The notes beneath the pieces are model-generated. The model saw only the letters and a program-made list of their open reading frames with translations. It ran no database searches and was not told the origin of the DNA. From Ligilactobacillus salitolerans (GTDB lineage Bacteria > Bacillota > Bacilli > Lactobacillales > Lactobacillaceae), in assembly GCF_003864415.1 (NCBI RefSeq), contig NZ_BFFP01000017.1:1-45220 (forward strand): 45,220 nt of DNA, written 5' to 3'. The position numbers and the translations under genes are program-made. This document shows positions 27,930-36,030 of the stretch, in pieces; the stretch's first letter is position 1, and each line of letters starts with the position of its first letter.

Positions 27930-28472
27930 TTAATTTAGGAATTGTTCCATCTTTTGCAACGCCGCTTGCAACTCTTTTTTAGCGGGTGCACGTCCGTTTT
28001 TGAGGATGAAATCCAGGTTGCTCAGCGCCAAATTATCTAGTAGGAAAACTGTAAAGTCGGAAGCTGGGACCTGCAAGATTTTTGCATAGGTTTGAGTGAA
28101 AATTCCGCGTAACTGACGGTCAAAACTGTTGCTGCCAAGCGGCAATTCACGCAGTAATGTGATTTGCTGCCGATCAGTCAACAAATGACTAAGCAGTTCT
28201 TGCGAGAAAAAGGAATAGTTGTCGAAATTTTGCTTTTGTTTCAAGTCTTGTCTAGTCGATAAAGCTTGATGGAATGGAGCAAGTTCTTGTCTGATCAGCT
28301 CTTCTGCTAGTTCTGCCAGGTTGTCGTAGTGGGCATAAAAGGTAGTGCGGTCAATCAAGCTTTCCTGGGCAAGCTTGGCGATCGAGATCTCATGATAAGG
28401 AGTCTCTTCTAGTAATTTAAGAAAGGCAAGTTGAAGCATTTTTTCGGTGCGGGCAAATCTGAGGTCGGCCAT
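27930..28472 (-). CDS. TetR-family transcriptional regulator
   Basis: This 180-residue regulator has an N-terminal TetR helix-turn-helix (ISIAKLAQESLIDRTTFYAHY, quoted as SIAKLAQESLIDRTTFYAHY) and a C-terminal ligand domain resembling the TetR_C group of small regulators often seen in lactobacilli. I start it at 28472 (MADLRFARTEKM), where AAGGAG lies nine bases upstream; a longer open frame up to 28592 has no such site. It is divergent from the gene at 28615. The intergenic region holds two inverted repeats. Control of its neighbour and itself is the simplest inference. The ligand is unknown. Confidence 0.85.
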   Translation of the reverse strand: MADLRFARTEKMLQLAFLKLLEETPYHEISIAKLAQESLIDRTTFYAHYDNLAELAEELIRQELAPFHQALSTRQDLKQKQNFDNYSFFSQELLSHLLTDRQQITLLRELPLGSNSFDRQLRGIFTQTYAKILQVPASDFTVFLLDNLALSNLDFILKNGRAPAKKELQAALQKMEQFLN

Positions 28473-28487
28473 AGAATTATCTCCTTT

Positions 28488-28514
28488 TTCAACATTGTTC
28501 CACATAGTGTTGAA
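28488..28514. promoter_or_regulatory. Inverted repeat near the TetR gene start
   Basis: TTCAACA (28488-28494) and TGTTGAA (28508-28514) form a 7-bp inverted repeat around 13 bases. It lies 16 bases upstream of the TetR start codon and may be an autoregulatory operator. Confidence 0.45.
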
Positions 28515-28542
28515 TAATGCAACGGTCATTTCAAAATCGCGG

Positions 28543-28581
28543 TTCACATCTTTTCTGGTGAAGATTACACTGACAGTGTAA
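28543..28581 (+). promoter_or_regulatory. Promoter with perfect palindromic operator for the 282-aa protein gene
   Basis: TTCACA (28543-28548) and TACACT (28566-28571) are 17 bases apart. A perfect palindrome TTACACTG-A-CAGTGTAA (28565-28581) covers the -10 box, as expected for a repressor operator. The divergent TetR product is the obvious candidate. The site lies 33 bases before the ATG at 28615. Confidence 0.68.
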
Positions 28582-28614
28582 ATCAGAACCAAGCATAAAA
28601 TGGAGGCGTGTTAA

Positions 28615-29463
28615 ATGAGCGATTATGAAATTAAATTCACCGTCGATGGGCGCGAAGTTACTCAGCAAGAGATCAGGGACATTGAATTGGAACGTTATCA
28701 CCATGTCTTTCAAATTTTTACAGAAAAGCAGCTGCCGATCGCGTTGAACGGCAAAGCCTTGACTGAACCGGAATTGATGGCTTTGCCTTTGGCTGATGCC
28801 AAGGTTGCTTTGGCACAGACCAGAGAAGCGATGGGCAAGGAAAAGACTTTGGAAGTTTTCAAGCCGGAAACTGACCGTGCTGATCAGATGTGGGGCCAGA
28901 TCGCTGATTCTTCTAGAGCTGGTGTTAACATGCAGCCTGCCTATGTCGAAGTTGACACGAAAAATATCACCTTGGTTCAGTTCATGTTGTTCAATCAGTT
29001 ATTAGCCAAGAAAAACAACTTGTATTTACCATCCACGATCCACCCAGAACACTACTATTTTGAAGCAGGTGCAGGGGGAAAACAGACCATCATCGAAACG
29101 TTTGGAATGTATCAGGATCCAACTTATATGGATCTTAGACCAGGTGGTAAGGAAGACTTCCCGGTTGAGCCAGACCCTGATGTTGATCTCGTGATGGCTG
29201 GCAAAACCTATACTATGTCTAACGGCAAAGATACCAAGATGATCGGAATGCACCAGTTAACTGAAAAGCCGGACGGCATGCATGTCAAATTAGGTGTTTT
29301 CTTGCCAGAAGGCGCACCCAAAGAAATAGCTGAGGGTCATAAGAAACACTTATTGGTTGAGTTTAATAATGGTTTGCACATTGCAGCAGAACAGAAACCG
29401 TCATTTGTGCAAAAGAAAGTCCTGGGCGCAGCGATCAAGAAGATGAAGTCCAAGATCCGCTAG
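28615..29463 (+). CDS. Uncharacterised 282-residue protein under TetR control
   Basis: I do not recognise the family. The protein is soluble, without signal peptide or membrane segment, and has a basic C-terminal tail (KKVLGAAIKKMKSKIR). Visible blocks are VDGREVTQQEI near the N-terminus, EHYYFEAGAGGKQTIIETFGMYQD near 143-166 (quoted as EHYYFEAGAGGKQTI) and MIGMHQLTEKPDGMHVKLGVF near 204-224 (quoted as MHQLTEKPDGMHVKLGVF). The beta-rich look suggests a barrel or jelly-roll fold, which is a guess. A short remnant with a similar N-terminus lies between the CrtC-like genes at 22065, linking this protein to that locus. GGAGG precedes the ATG. Codon context is host-like. Confidence 0.75.
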   Translation: MSDYEIKFTVDGREVTQQEIRDIELERYHHVFQIFTEKQLPIALNGKALTEPELMALPLADAKVALAQTREAMGKEKTLEVFKPETDRADQMWGQIADSSRAGVNMQPAYVEVDTKNITLVQFMLFNQLLAKKNNLYLPSTIHPEHYYFEAGAGGKQTIIETFGMYQDPTYMDLRPGGKEDFPVEPDPDVDLVMAGKTYTMSNGKDTKMIGMHQLTEKPDGMHVKLGVFLPEGAPKEIAEGHKKHLLVEFNNGLHIAAEQKPSFVQKKVLGAAIKKMKSKIR

Positions 29464-29497
29464 ATTTCTGGTCAAGAGTATAACTAGCAAACATCAC

Positions 29498-29535
29498 AGT
29501 GCTGCTTCTAATTTTAGCAAGGTGGCACTTTTTTT
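29498..29535 (+). terminator. Terminator after the 282-aa protein gene
   Basis: AGTGCTGCTT (29498-29507) pairs with AAGGTGGCACT (29519-29529) using three wobble pairs, followed by a T tract to 29535. Confidence 0.75.
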
Positions 29536-29619
29536 GCGCAAAAAATTCACTGACTTAACAACTTTTTTTCGTCCAAAATCCCTGAAGAACGGTACTTTTC
29601 ACTGACCTGCTTTTTACTG

Positions 29620-29711
29620 ACCAATTGGTTATTGACTACCCGGTCAGTGGTGCTATACTGACTCATGAATTCAAAGTGGTTAACCATTTTTTATCAAAAG
29701 CACAATTGTGC
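29620..29711 (+). promoter_or_regulatory. Promoter of the ABC exporter operon with several palindromes
   Basis: TTGACT (29632-29637) and TATACT (29654-29659) are 16 bases apart. Around them lie ACCAATTGGT (29620-29629), TGGTTAACCA (29677-29686) and the 12-bp GCACAATTGTGC (29700-29711), all perfect palindromes. ACTGACC upstream and GGTCAGT inside the spacer form a further inverted pair. The TetR gene at the end of the operon is a likely binder of one of these. Confidence 0.55.
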
Positions 29712-29733
29712 GATAGAAAAGAGGGGCTGAGTT

Positions 29734-30642
29734 ATGAGTCAGCAAGTTGTTTTAGAAGTTAAAGGATTAGAGAAAAAATTCGGTAAGTTTACTGCCTTAA
29801 AAAATGTCGCTTTTACACTGCACCCGGGAGAGGTTCTCGGATTCATCGGACCCAACGGGGCAGGAAAGTCAACGACGATCCGGAGTATTTTGGGTTTGAT
29901 CAAGCCTAATTCCGGCCAGGTGAAGGTTTTTGGGTGTGATGCTTGGACAGAGGCGGCTAAGATCCATCAGCGATTGGCTTATGTCCCAGGTGATGTTACT
30001 TTTTGGCCGAATTTAACCGGCGGGCAGACGATCGATCTGCTGCTGCGTCTCTCGGGGCAAGAACATTCCCAGCAAACGGACCAGTTGATCGCGGCTTTCA
30101 AACTTGATCCCAATAAGAAAAATCGCAGCTACTCTAAGGGCAATCGGCAAAAAGTCGCTTTGATCGCGGCCTTTTCAACAGAGGCAGACCTCTACATTTT
30201 TGATGAGCCGACTTCGGGCTTGGATCCCTTGAATGAACTGGTCTTTCAGAAACGGATTGCTGAGCTCAAGCAACGGGGGAAGAGTGTCCTTTTGTCCAGT
30301 CATATTTTGTCCGAAGTTGAGCGGATGTGCGATAATGTCGTCATTATCCGGGAAGGTGTCGTGATCGAAAGCGGCTCATTAGCTGAGATGCGTCATTTGA
30401 CCAGGACCAACGTGGCAGTCAAGACACACGCGCCTTTAACTGAGCTGACAAAACAGCCAGGGGTGCACCAAGCCGAACTGGCTAATGATCAGCGCAGCGC
30501 CAAGTTTAGTGTAGATGCCGAGCAGTTAGGGGCGGTCATTACTTGGCTGAGTGCTAAGGAGATCGTGTCACTGACAACTGCACCGCCGACCCTGGAAGAT
30601 CTGTTCATGCGCTACTACCAAGCTGACAAGGGCGGTGAATAA
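29734..30642 (+). CDS. ABC exporter ATP-binding protein
   Basis: This is a 302-residue ATPase. Walker A GPNGAGKST lies near 40-48, the signature region reads YSKGNRQKVALIAAF, Walker B is LYIFDEPTSGLDP, and the H-loop is SSHILSEVERM. The C-terminal 80 residues form the extra domain typical of drug or polyketide exporter ATPases. It pairs with the permease that starts two bases after its stop codon. Its promoter carries several palindromes. The transported compound is unknown. Confidence 0.9.
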   Translation: MSQQVVLEVKGLEKKFGKFTALKNVAFTLHPGEVLGFIGPNGAGKSTTIRSILGLIKPNSGQVKVFGCDAWTEAAKIHQRLAYVPGDVTFWPNLTGGQTIDLLLRLSGQEHSQQTDQLIAAFKLDPNKKNRSYSKGNRQKVALIAAFSTEADLYIFDEPTSGLDPLNELVFQKRIAELKQRGKSVLLSSHILSEVERMCDNVVIIREGVVIESGSLAEMRHLTRTNVAVKTHAPLTELTKQPGVHQAELANDQRSAKFSVDAEQLGAVITWLSAKEIVSLTTAPPTLEDLFMRYYQADKGGE

Positions 30643-30643
30643 G

Positions 30644-32248
30644 ATGGGACAATTTGCACAGGCTGGCCGTCTGTATACCAAACTTTTACGGCAAGATCGG
30701 GGCAAAATTGCTGGTTGGCTCCTTTTGTTAGCCGGAATCTTTATCGTAGTGGCTGCTAAATTCGTCAGTATTTACGGGACAGCGGCCGAGATCGCCACGA
30801 TTGCTGGTACCTTGCGTTCCAAGGCAATGGTCTCGCTGATGGGGCCAGTGCCGGGCGGAAAACTGTCGACGGCGATCATCTTTTCCAGTGAAATGCTGGT
30901 ATTTTGGGCCCTTTTTTTGGTCATCTTTAATTATTTACTGGCAGTCGCTGCTAGTCGGGGGCAAGAAGAGAATGGACTGACAGAAATACTGGTCGGCGGC
31001 TACCCGGTCGGCCGCAGGGCACCATTACTGGCTGCTTTTTGGGAACTGGCGACAGCCGATTTGCTTTTTGTAGTGCTGACAATTTTAGGCCTGGAATTTG
31101 CCAAAATGCCTGGCAGTTCGACTGAGGGTAATATCTTATTTGCAGTAGTCATGGGCGCCGCAGGGTTGAGCTTTGGCACGGTGACTTTGGCCTTTGCGCA
31201 GATCTTTCAGGATAGCCGGACGGTTTTTCTGTGGTCCTACTCATTTCTGGGGCTGGCCTATCTAATGCGGATGCTGACGGATGTTACAAAACCCGCCTGG
31301 ACCTGGCTTTCCCCGTTGGGGTGGGTCGAGAAAACTAAGATTTATACCGCTAACGACTGGTTGCCGTTTTTCTTGCTGCTGGCTTTCACAGTGTTTGTCT
31401 TAGGACTGAGTTTATACTTGCAGGGAATTCGTGACGTTGGGGCAGGCCTGCTCCGCCCAGAAGTTAGGGCTAAAAGCTCACGGCAGCTGCGCGGACCGGC
31501 GACCTTGCTTTTGCGGCAGGAAAAGAGTGCGACAGTGATCTGGCTTTTTTGGATGTTCGCATTGGGCGGGATGTACGGTTCGGTCTTTGATAGTATCGGT
31601 AAGGTCGCCAACCAAACGCCAATGGTTCAGAAGCTGCTGGGACCGGGCGGAATCGCGCACCTGCAAAAAGAGCAGCTGCTCAGTTTTATCGGAGTCTTAG
31701 GCATCATAATGAGTGTTTTAGGCGCGGTGGCTGGTGCCTTGCTGGTAGCCCGGCTCTACCGGGAAGAAAAAGGACAGCTGATTTCGCTTGAATTGGCCAA
31801 ACCAGTTAGTCGGACGCGTTTATTTGTGATCTACAGCCTGGCAGGAGTGTTACTGACAACGGTGCTGATTTTTGCGGCAATGATGGGGATCATGTTCGCT
31901 GGCAATGCTGTGCTGGCACATCCTTTAGCCAGCCGTTACTTTTTGCAGACTTTCGTGGCAGTGTTACCAGCAGCCTGGGTCTTTGTCGGCTTGATGGCAC
32001 TGCTGGTTGGGCTGGCACCCAAGCTGAACTCCGTGGTGTGGGTTTATTTGCTGGCCTCCTTTATGTTGGCCTACTTGGGACCATTGGCTGATTTGCCTAA
32101 GTGGGCGCAAAAAATCGCGCCTTTTTACTGGGCAAAGGACGTTCCCAAGGAAAGCATTCCTCAGACACCGCTCTTGCTCCTTTTGGCAGTCACGGTCTGC
32201 TTGTTCATTGTTGGCGCGTTCAGCTATAATAAAAGAGATCTTAACTAA
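30644..32248 (+). CDS. ABC-2 type exporter permease (polyketide-antibiotic exporter family)
   Basis: This permease of about 534 residues has roughly twelve membrane helices in two six-helix halves, which resembles the 'exporter of polyketide antibiotics' permeases rather than single-half ABC-2 permeases. A large part of the gene prefers CTG for leucine, and isoleucine after G-ending codons is mixed (ATC six, ATT four by hand count), unlike the nearby housekeeping genes. Some foreign origin is therefore possible. ATG 30644 is preferred over GTG 30635, which would overlap the ATPase stop. The TetR gene follows closely. Confidence 0.85.
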   Translation: MGQFAQAGRLYTKLLRQDRGKIAGWLLLLAGIFIVVAAKFVSIYGTAAEIATIAGTLRSKAMVSLMGPVPGGKLSTAIIFSSEMLVFWALFLVIFNYLLAVAASRGQEENGLTEILVGGYPVGRRAPLLAAFWELATADLLFVVLTILGLEFAKMPGSSTEGNILFAVVMGAAGLSFGTVTLAFAQIFQDSRTVFLWSYSFLGLAYLMRMLTDVTKPAWTWLSPLGWVEKTKIYTANDWLPFFLLLAFTVFVLGLSLYLQGIRDVGAGLLRPEVRAKSSRQLRGPATLLLRQEKSATVIWLFWMFALGGMYGSVFDSIGKVANQTPMVQKLLGPGGIAHLQKEQLLSFIGVLGIIMSVLGAVAGALLVARLYREEKGQLISLELAKPVSRTRLFVIYSLAGVLLTTVLIFAAMMGIMFAGNAVLAHPLASRYFLQTFVAVLPAAWVFVGLMALLVGLAPKLNSVVWVYLLASFMLAYLGPLADLPKWAQKIAPFYWAKDVPKESIPQTPLLLLLAVTVCLFIVGAFSYNKRDLN

Positions 32249-32262
32249 AAGGAGTGCCAGCG

Positions 32263-32898
32263 ATGGTCAAACGATTAAAACGTGATCCTGCCAAAGAAGA
32301 TGCAATACTGCAGGCTGCCTTGGCCGCTTTTGCACAAGACGGCTACCCGGCCAGTACAGAACAGATCGCCCAAGCTGCTGGAGTTTCAAAGGGCTCAGTT
32401 TTTCGTTATTTTGAGAACAAAGCCGTTTTATTTGAAGCTGCCGTCAAACAAGCGATGGAGACTCTGAACATTGTGACCGACTTAAGTGTTTGGAAAAATT
32501 CAGAGGATCTGGTCATGATGGTGATGCGGGCAAGCCAATATAAAAAGGAACTCTCACATCAGTATCCGAATGAATTTGCGTTACTGCTGCGTGTTTATTT
32601 AAAAGAGCCGGGCATCCCGGAAGAGCTGCGCGAAGAGGTCAGTCAGATTTACACTGATTGGTCGGATCGGCTGATCGATGACTTAATTACTGGTTTGCTC
32701 GACAAATTGGAACTGCGCCCCGGTCTGGACCATCAGCTGGTTCAAGATTATCTGCTGTTGGCGATCCGGATGATGATGGTCGACATTCAGCGATATTTGG
32801 AGGAACGCCCAGAAGTAAAAACCATAGATCAGATGGAAGAGCTGATCAAGCGGGTTCAAGCTACAATGGACCTGTTTGAACATGGAATTGTCAAATAG
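32263..32898 (+). CDS. TetR-family regulator of the ABC exporter
   Basis: This 211-residue protein has a clear TetR helix-turn-helix (STEQIAQAAGVSKGSVFRYF, about residues 28-47) and a helical ligand-binding domain. It is the last gene of the ABC operon. The start ATG 32263 lies eight bases behind AAAGGAG; a GTG at 32254 is less likely. Such an arrangement usually means the regulator senses the exported compound and represses its own operon, here probably at the palindromes near 29620-29711. A strong terminator follows. Confidence 0.88.
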   Translation: MVKRLKRDPAKEDAILQAALAAFAQDGYPASTEQIAQAAGVSKGSVFRYFENKAVLFEAAVKQAMETLNIVTDLSVWKNSEDLVMMVMRASQYKKELSHQYPNEFALLLRVYLKEPGIPEELREEVSQIYTDWSDRLIDDLITGLLDKLELRPGLDHQLVQDYLLLAIRMMMVDIQRYLEERPEVKTIDQMEELIKRVQATMDLFEHGIVK

Positions 32899-32901
32899 TG
32901 A

Positions 32902-32948
32902 AAACAAACGAAATTTTCCCACTTAGGGAGGATTTCGTTTGTTTTTTT
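32902..32948 (+). terminator. Terminator after the exporter operon
   Basis: AAACAAACGAAAT (32902-32914) pairs perfectly with ATTTCGTTTGTTT (32932-32944), and the T tract continues to 32948. An inner TCCC/GGGA pair closes the loop. Confidence 0.92.
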
Positions 32949-32949
32949 G

Positions 32950-33410
32950 AGTTGAGCTGTTTTTGGCAAAATCAGCGTTTGCTAAAAGTAGGCGGAGAAA
33001 AGCAGTTAAACTCCTCCAAGTCTGTCGGAGTAACGCGAGAATAGGAGTTAAACTCGCGTAAGTCAGGCAAAGTAACGCGAGAATAAGCACTAAACTCGCG
33101 TAAGTTTGACAAAAATAAGGCGAGTTTATCAAAGTAAATTTCTAAAAAAAGATGGTGAGATTAGCTGCTAAACTACACCTGTTTTGGCAAAAGATGGTGA
33201 GAATAGGAGTTAAACTACACCTGTTTCGACAAAAGATGGTGAGAATAAGAGCTAAACTCCACCTGTTTTGGCAAAAGATGGTGAGAATAGGAGTTAAACT
33301 ACACCTGTTTTGCCAAAAGATGGTGAGAATAGGAGCTAAACTCCACCTGTTTGGTCAAAAGGTGGCGAGAATAGCCGCCAGTATTTTGCCGATTCTTTGA
33401 TCAAGGTTTT
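32950..33410. repeat. 42-bp tandem repeat array C/D (about 10 units, two arm types)
   Basis: Anchors GAG occur at 32995, 33037, 33079, then after a degenerate stretch at 33157, 33199, 33241, 33283, 33325 and 33367, with 42-base steps inside both parts. A further degenerate unit precedes 32995. All share the inner phrase GAATAGGAGTTAAACT or close variants. In the first part the arms are ACGCGAG and CTCGCGT; in the second they are GGTGAG and CTACACC or CTCCACC. The inner loop is 13 bases in both. The arms thus differ as matched pairs. There are no spacers. The array lies after the exporter terminator and before the pur promoter. Confidence 0.94.
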
Positions 33411-33540
33411 CAGTGAAAAAATTTCACGGCCACTTCAGTTGGCAGCTGGTTCTTATCAAGCGAATTTGATAATTATCTGAGTTTTCAACTAGGGGAAAGT
33501 TAGTTGAGACGGGGGATCCGAATGATTTACAGTCAAATTG
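33411..33540. other. Intergenic stretch between the repeat array and the PurBox region
   Basis: About 130 bases with short inverted pieces but no ORF or riboswitch. I looked for the purine riboswitch core and did not find it. Confidence 0.4.
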
Positions 33541-33550
33541 TCTAAACAAC

Positions 33551-33650
33551 AAAAAACGAACTACGTTTTACAAAACATTAATAAAAACAGCATAAATTAG
33601 ATAAAACACGAACTATGTAACTTGACGATATCAAAAAAATTAAGTATTAT
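33551..33650 (+). promoter_or_regulatory. pur operon promoter with two upstream PurBox-like sites
   Basis: TTGACG (33622-33627) and TATTAT (33645-33650) are separated by 17 bases. Two similar motifs, AAACGAACTACGTT (CGAAC at 33557-33561) and ACACGAACTATGTA (CGAAC at 33609-33613), lie in direct orientation 52 bases apart, both upstream of the -35. They resemble the PurR-binding PurBox (core CCGAAC or CGAAC flanked by A/T). Centres fall near -46 and -98 relative to the predicted start. That placement suits activation by PurR, as known in Lactococcus, better than repression. Confidence 0.65.
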
Positions 33651-33682
33651 GTGACTAAAATTAATGTCAAAGGTGAGTGATA

Positions 33683-34174
33683 ATGGTGGCAAATAAAGTT
33701 GCGGTCGTAATGGGTTCGATCTCAGATTGGCCGACGATGAAGTTAACCTGTCAACAGCTGGAACAACTGGGAATAGCTTATGAAAAGCGAGTTATTTCGG
33801 CGCACCGGATGCCTGACGAGCTGCAGGATTTTGGCCAGAAGGCACGCGAAAGTGAAATCAAAGTGATCATCGCTGGGGCAGGAGGAGCCGCACATTTGCC
33901 CGGAATGCTGGCAGCTAACACGACTTTGCCGGTCATTGGTGTTCCAATTAAAACCCGAACATTAAACGGAATCGATTCACTGCTGTCGATCGTCCAGATG
34001 CCAGCCGGTGCCCCGGTAGCTACTGTCAGCATTGGCGATGCCGGAGCTAAAAATGCTGCAATACTAGCGGCGCAGATCCTGGGTGTGACCGACGAAACAC
34101 TGCAACAGAAGTTAGCTGATTTGAAAGAAGAACAACGAGTGGAGGCCATCAAAAGTGAGGCGCGCTTTGATTAA
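33683..34174 (+). CDS. purE: N5-carboxyaminoimidazole ribonucleotide mutase
   Basis: This 163-residue class I PurE converts N5-CAIR to CAIR. The motifs GSISDWPTM, ISAHRMPDEL, AGAGGAAHLPGM and the NGIDSLLSIVQMPAG segment are all present. ATG 33683 is preferred over an in-frame GTG at 33677 because AAAGGTGA lies at proper distance from it. It is the first gene of the pur operon. Its end overlaps purK by 20 bases. Confidence 0.96.
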   Translation: MVANKVAVVMGSISDWPTMKLTCQQLEQLGIAYEKRVISAHRMPDELQDFGQKARESEIKVIIAGAGGAAHLPGMLAANTTLPVIGVPIKTRTLNGIDSLLSIVQMPAGAPVATVSIGDAGAKNAAILAAQILGVTDETLQQKLADLKEEQRVEAIKSEARFD

Positions 34175-35288
34175 AACAATTTTACCGCCAGCAACTATTG
34201 GGATCGTCGGCGGCGGTCAGCTGGGGCAGATGATGGCTTTATCTGCCAAAGCGATGGGTTATCGAGTGGGGATCTTGGATCCAACTCCGAATGCGCCGGC
34301 CGCACAAGTTGCTGATTTCCAGATCACCGCAGAATATGACGACCAAGCAGCTTTACTGCAACTGGCGCAGCGCAGTGCAGTCTTGACTTACGAATTCGAA
34401 AATGCTGCCGAAGAAACACTGCAAAAAGCCAGTCAGTACGCCGAACTGCCCCAAGGCGTCGAGTTGCTGCACATCACCGGCCAGCGTTTGCGCGAAAAGA
34501 CTTTCCTCAAAAACGCGCAGATCCCGGTCACTAATTTTGCCTCAGTCACAGATGAGGCTTCCCTTAAACAAGCAATCGCGCAGGTCGGCTACCCGGCTTT
34601 GCTCAAAACGGTCAGCGGCGGCTATGACGGCCATGGTCAGTTAGATATTAACGCACCGGCCGACTTGGACAAAGCCGCGAAACTTTATACCAAGGTCCCT
34701 TGCATCCTAGAAGCACGCCAAAAATTTCAGGCGGAGGCTTCAGTGATGGTGACCCGCGATTTGCATCAGCAGATCCAGACCTTTCCGCTAGTAACCAACC
34801 AACATAAAAATCACATTTTGCACACGACGATCGCTGCCGACCAATTTTCTGAACTGCTCCAGCAAAAAGCCCAGGTCTATGCTGAGCGGATCGCCGAGCA
34901 GCTCGACTTGTACGGCGTTTTAGGCATCGAATTTTTTGTCATCAATGATCAGGACCTGGTCGTCAACGAACTAGCACCGCGCCCGCATAATTCGGGGCAC
35001 TACACGATCGAGGCCTGCAACATTTCACAATTTGAAGCACATATCAGAAGTATCTGCGGCTTGCCAATTCCGCAGATCGTGCAGTACAAACCTGCCGTGA
35101 TGCGTAATTTGCTCGGGGAAGACTTGAACTTAGCACGCAAATTACTCATTGATCACCCGGAATGGCATTTTCATGATTACGGCAAAGCCGAGATCAGACC
35201 GCAACGTAAGTTAGGACATATTACCGTTTTAGGCAGCGATGTTGACCAGCTGCTGGAAACCACCGCCATGCTCAAAGGAGAAAATTAA
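34155..35288 (+). CDS. purK: N5-carboxyaminoimidazole ribonucleotide synthase
   Basis: This 377-residue ATP-grasp enzyme makes N5-CAIR from AIR, bicarbonate and ATP. It keeps TYEFENA, GGYDGHGQ and the full NELAPRPHNSGHYTIEA signature, in contrast to the paralogue at 4125. The GTG start uses GGAGG inside the end of purE and overlaps it by 20 bases. purC follows three bases after the stop. Confidence 0.96.
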   Translation: MRRALIKTILPPATIGIVGGGQLGQMMALSAKAMGYRVGILDPTPNAPAAQVADFQITAEYDDQAALLQLAQRSAVLTYEFENAAEETLQKASQYAELPQGVELLHITGQRLREKTFLKNAQIPVTNFASVTDEASLKQAIAQVGYPALLKTVSGGYDGHGQLDINAPADLDKAAKLYTKVPCILEARQKFQAEASVMVTRDLHQQIQTFPLVTNQHKNHILHTTIAADQFSELLQQKAQVYAERIAEQLDLYGVLGIEFFVINDQDLVVNELAPRPHNSGHYTIEACNISQFEAHIRSICGLPIPQIVQYKPAVMRNLLGEDLNLARKLLIDHPEWHFHDYGKAEIRPQRKLGHITVLGSDVDQLLETTAMLKGEN

Positions 35289-35291
35289 ACC

Positions 35292-36029
35292 ATGACTGAA
35301 TTGACAGAGATCAAGAAACAAGATTTGTTGTATCAGGGCAAGGCTAAGGAAATGTACACCACCAATGACCCCGACATTTTATGGGTCCATTACATGGATC
35401 AGGTCACAGCCTTAAACGGTAAAAAAAAGGTCCAAATGAAGGACAAGGGCAAAACTAACTGCGCGATCTCAGCCCGACTTTTCACAGAATTGCGTGAGCA
35501 GGGGATCGTCAATCATTTCATCGAGCAGCTTTCCCCGACTGACCAGTTAGTCCAAAAGGTCACGATCATCCCCTTGGAAACGGTCGTCCGCAACTATGCC
35601 TCCGGGAGTTTCGTCAAACGTTACCAGACAGAATACTTGCAGAAATTTGACCAGCCGGTGATCGAGTTTTTCTATAAAAGCGATGAGCTCGACGATCCCT
35701 TTTTAAACGACGACGATGCCTTAGCGCTTGGTGTTGCCACGCGCGAGCAAATGGCGCAGATCCGCCAGCTGGCGCTAAAGGTCAACCGCCTCTTAAGTCA
35801 AATTTTTGCCAAAATGAACGTTTTGTTAGTCGATTTCAAATTGGAGTTTGGCCTGAGCACCGCTGGTGATGTGATCTTAGCCGATGAGCTGTCGCCGGAT
35901 AACTGCCGCTTGGTCGATCTGGATACCAAACAGTCGCTAGATAAGGACGTTTTTCGCAAGGGTCTGGGCCAGATGGTACCCGTTTATGAAGAGATCTTGC
36001 AGCGCTTGCAAAAGGAAGAGGAGAGATAA
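35292..36029 (+). CDS. purC: Phosphoribosylaminoimidazole-succinocarboxamide synthase
   Basis: This 245-residue SAICAR synthetase joins aspartate to CAIR. The N-terminal LLYQGKAKEMY, the TIIPLETVVRNYASGS motif and the C-terminal DELSPDNCRLVD motif are present. purS starts one base after its stop. Confidence 0.96.
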   Translation: MTELTEIKKQDLLYQGKAKEMYTTNDPDILWVHYMDQVTALNGKKKVQMKDKGKTNCAISARLFTELREQGIVNHFIEQLSPTDQLVQKVTIIPLETVVRNYASGSFVKRYQTEYLQKFDQPVIEFFYKSDELDDPFLNDDDALALGVATREQMAQIRQLALKVNRLLSQIFAKMNVLLVDFKLEFGLSTAGDVILADELSPDNCRLVDLDTKQSLDKDVFRKGLGQMVPVYEEILQRLQKEEER

Positions 36030-36030
36030 A

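Noticed and set aside
28473-28592. N-terminal extension of the divergent TetR protein
   Set aside because: The extra 40 codons cover both candidate operators and the promoter and have no ribosome binding site; homologous TetR starts fit 28472.
33152-33400. Open frame with 14-residue repeat in array C/D
   Set aside because: Product of the 42-base period; no ribosome binding site or promoter, and the units carry hairpins instead of codon-biased sequence.
32950-33410. CRISPR array
   Set aside because: Units are contiguous without unique spacers, vary between copies, and no cas gene is present. The same applies to the other three arrays.
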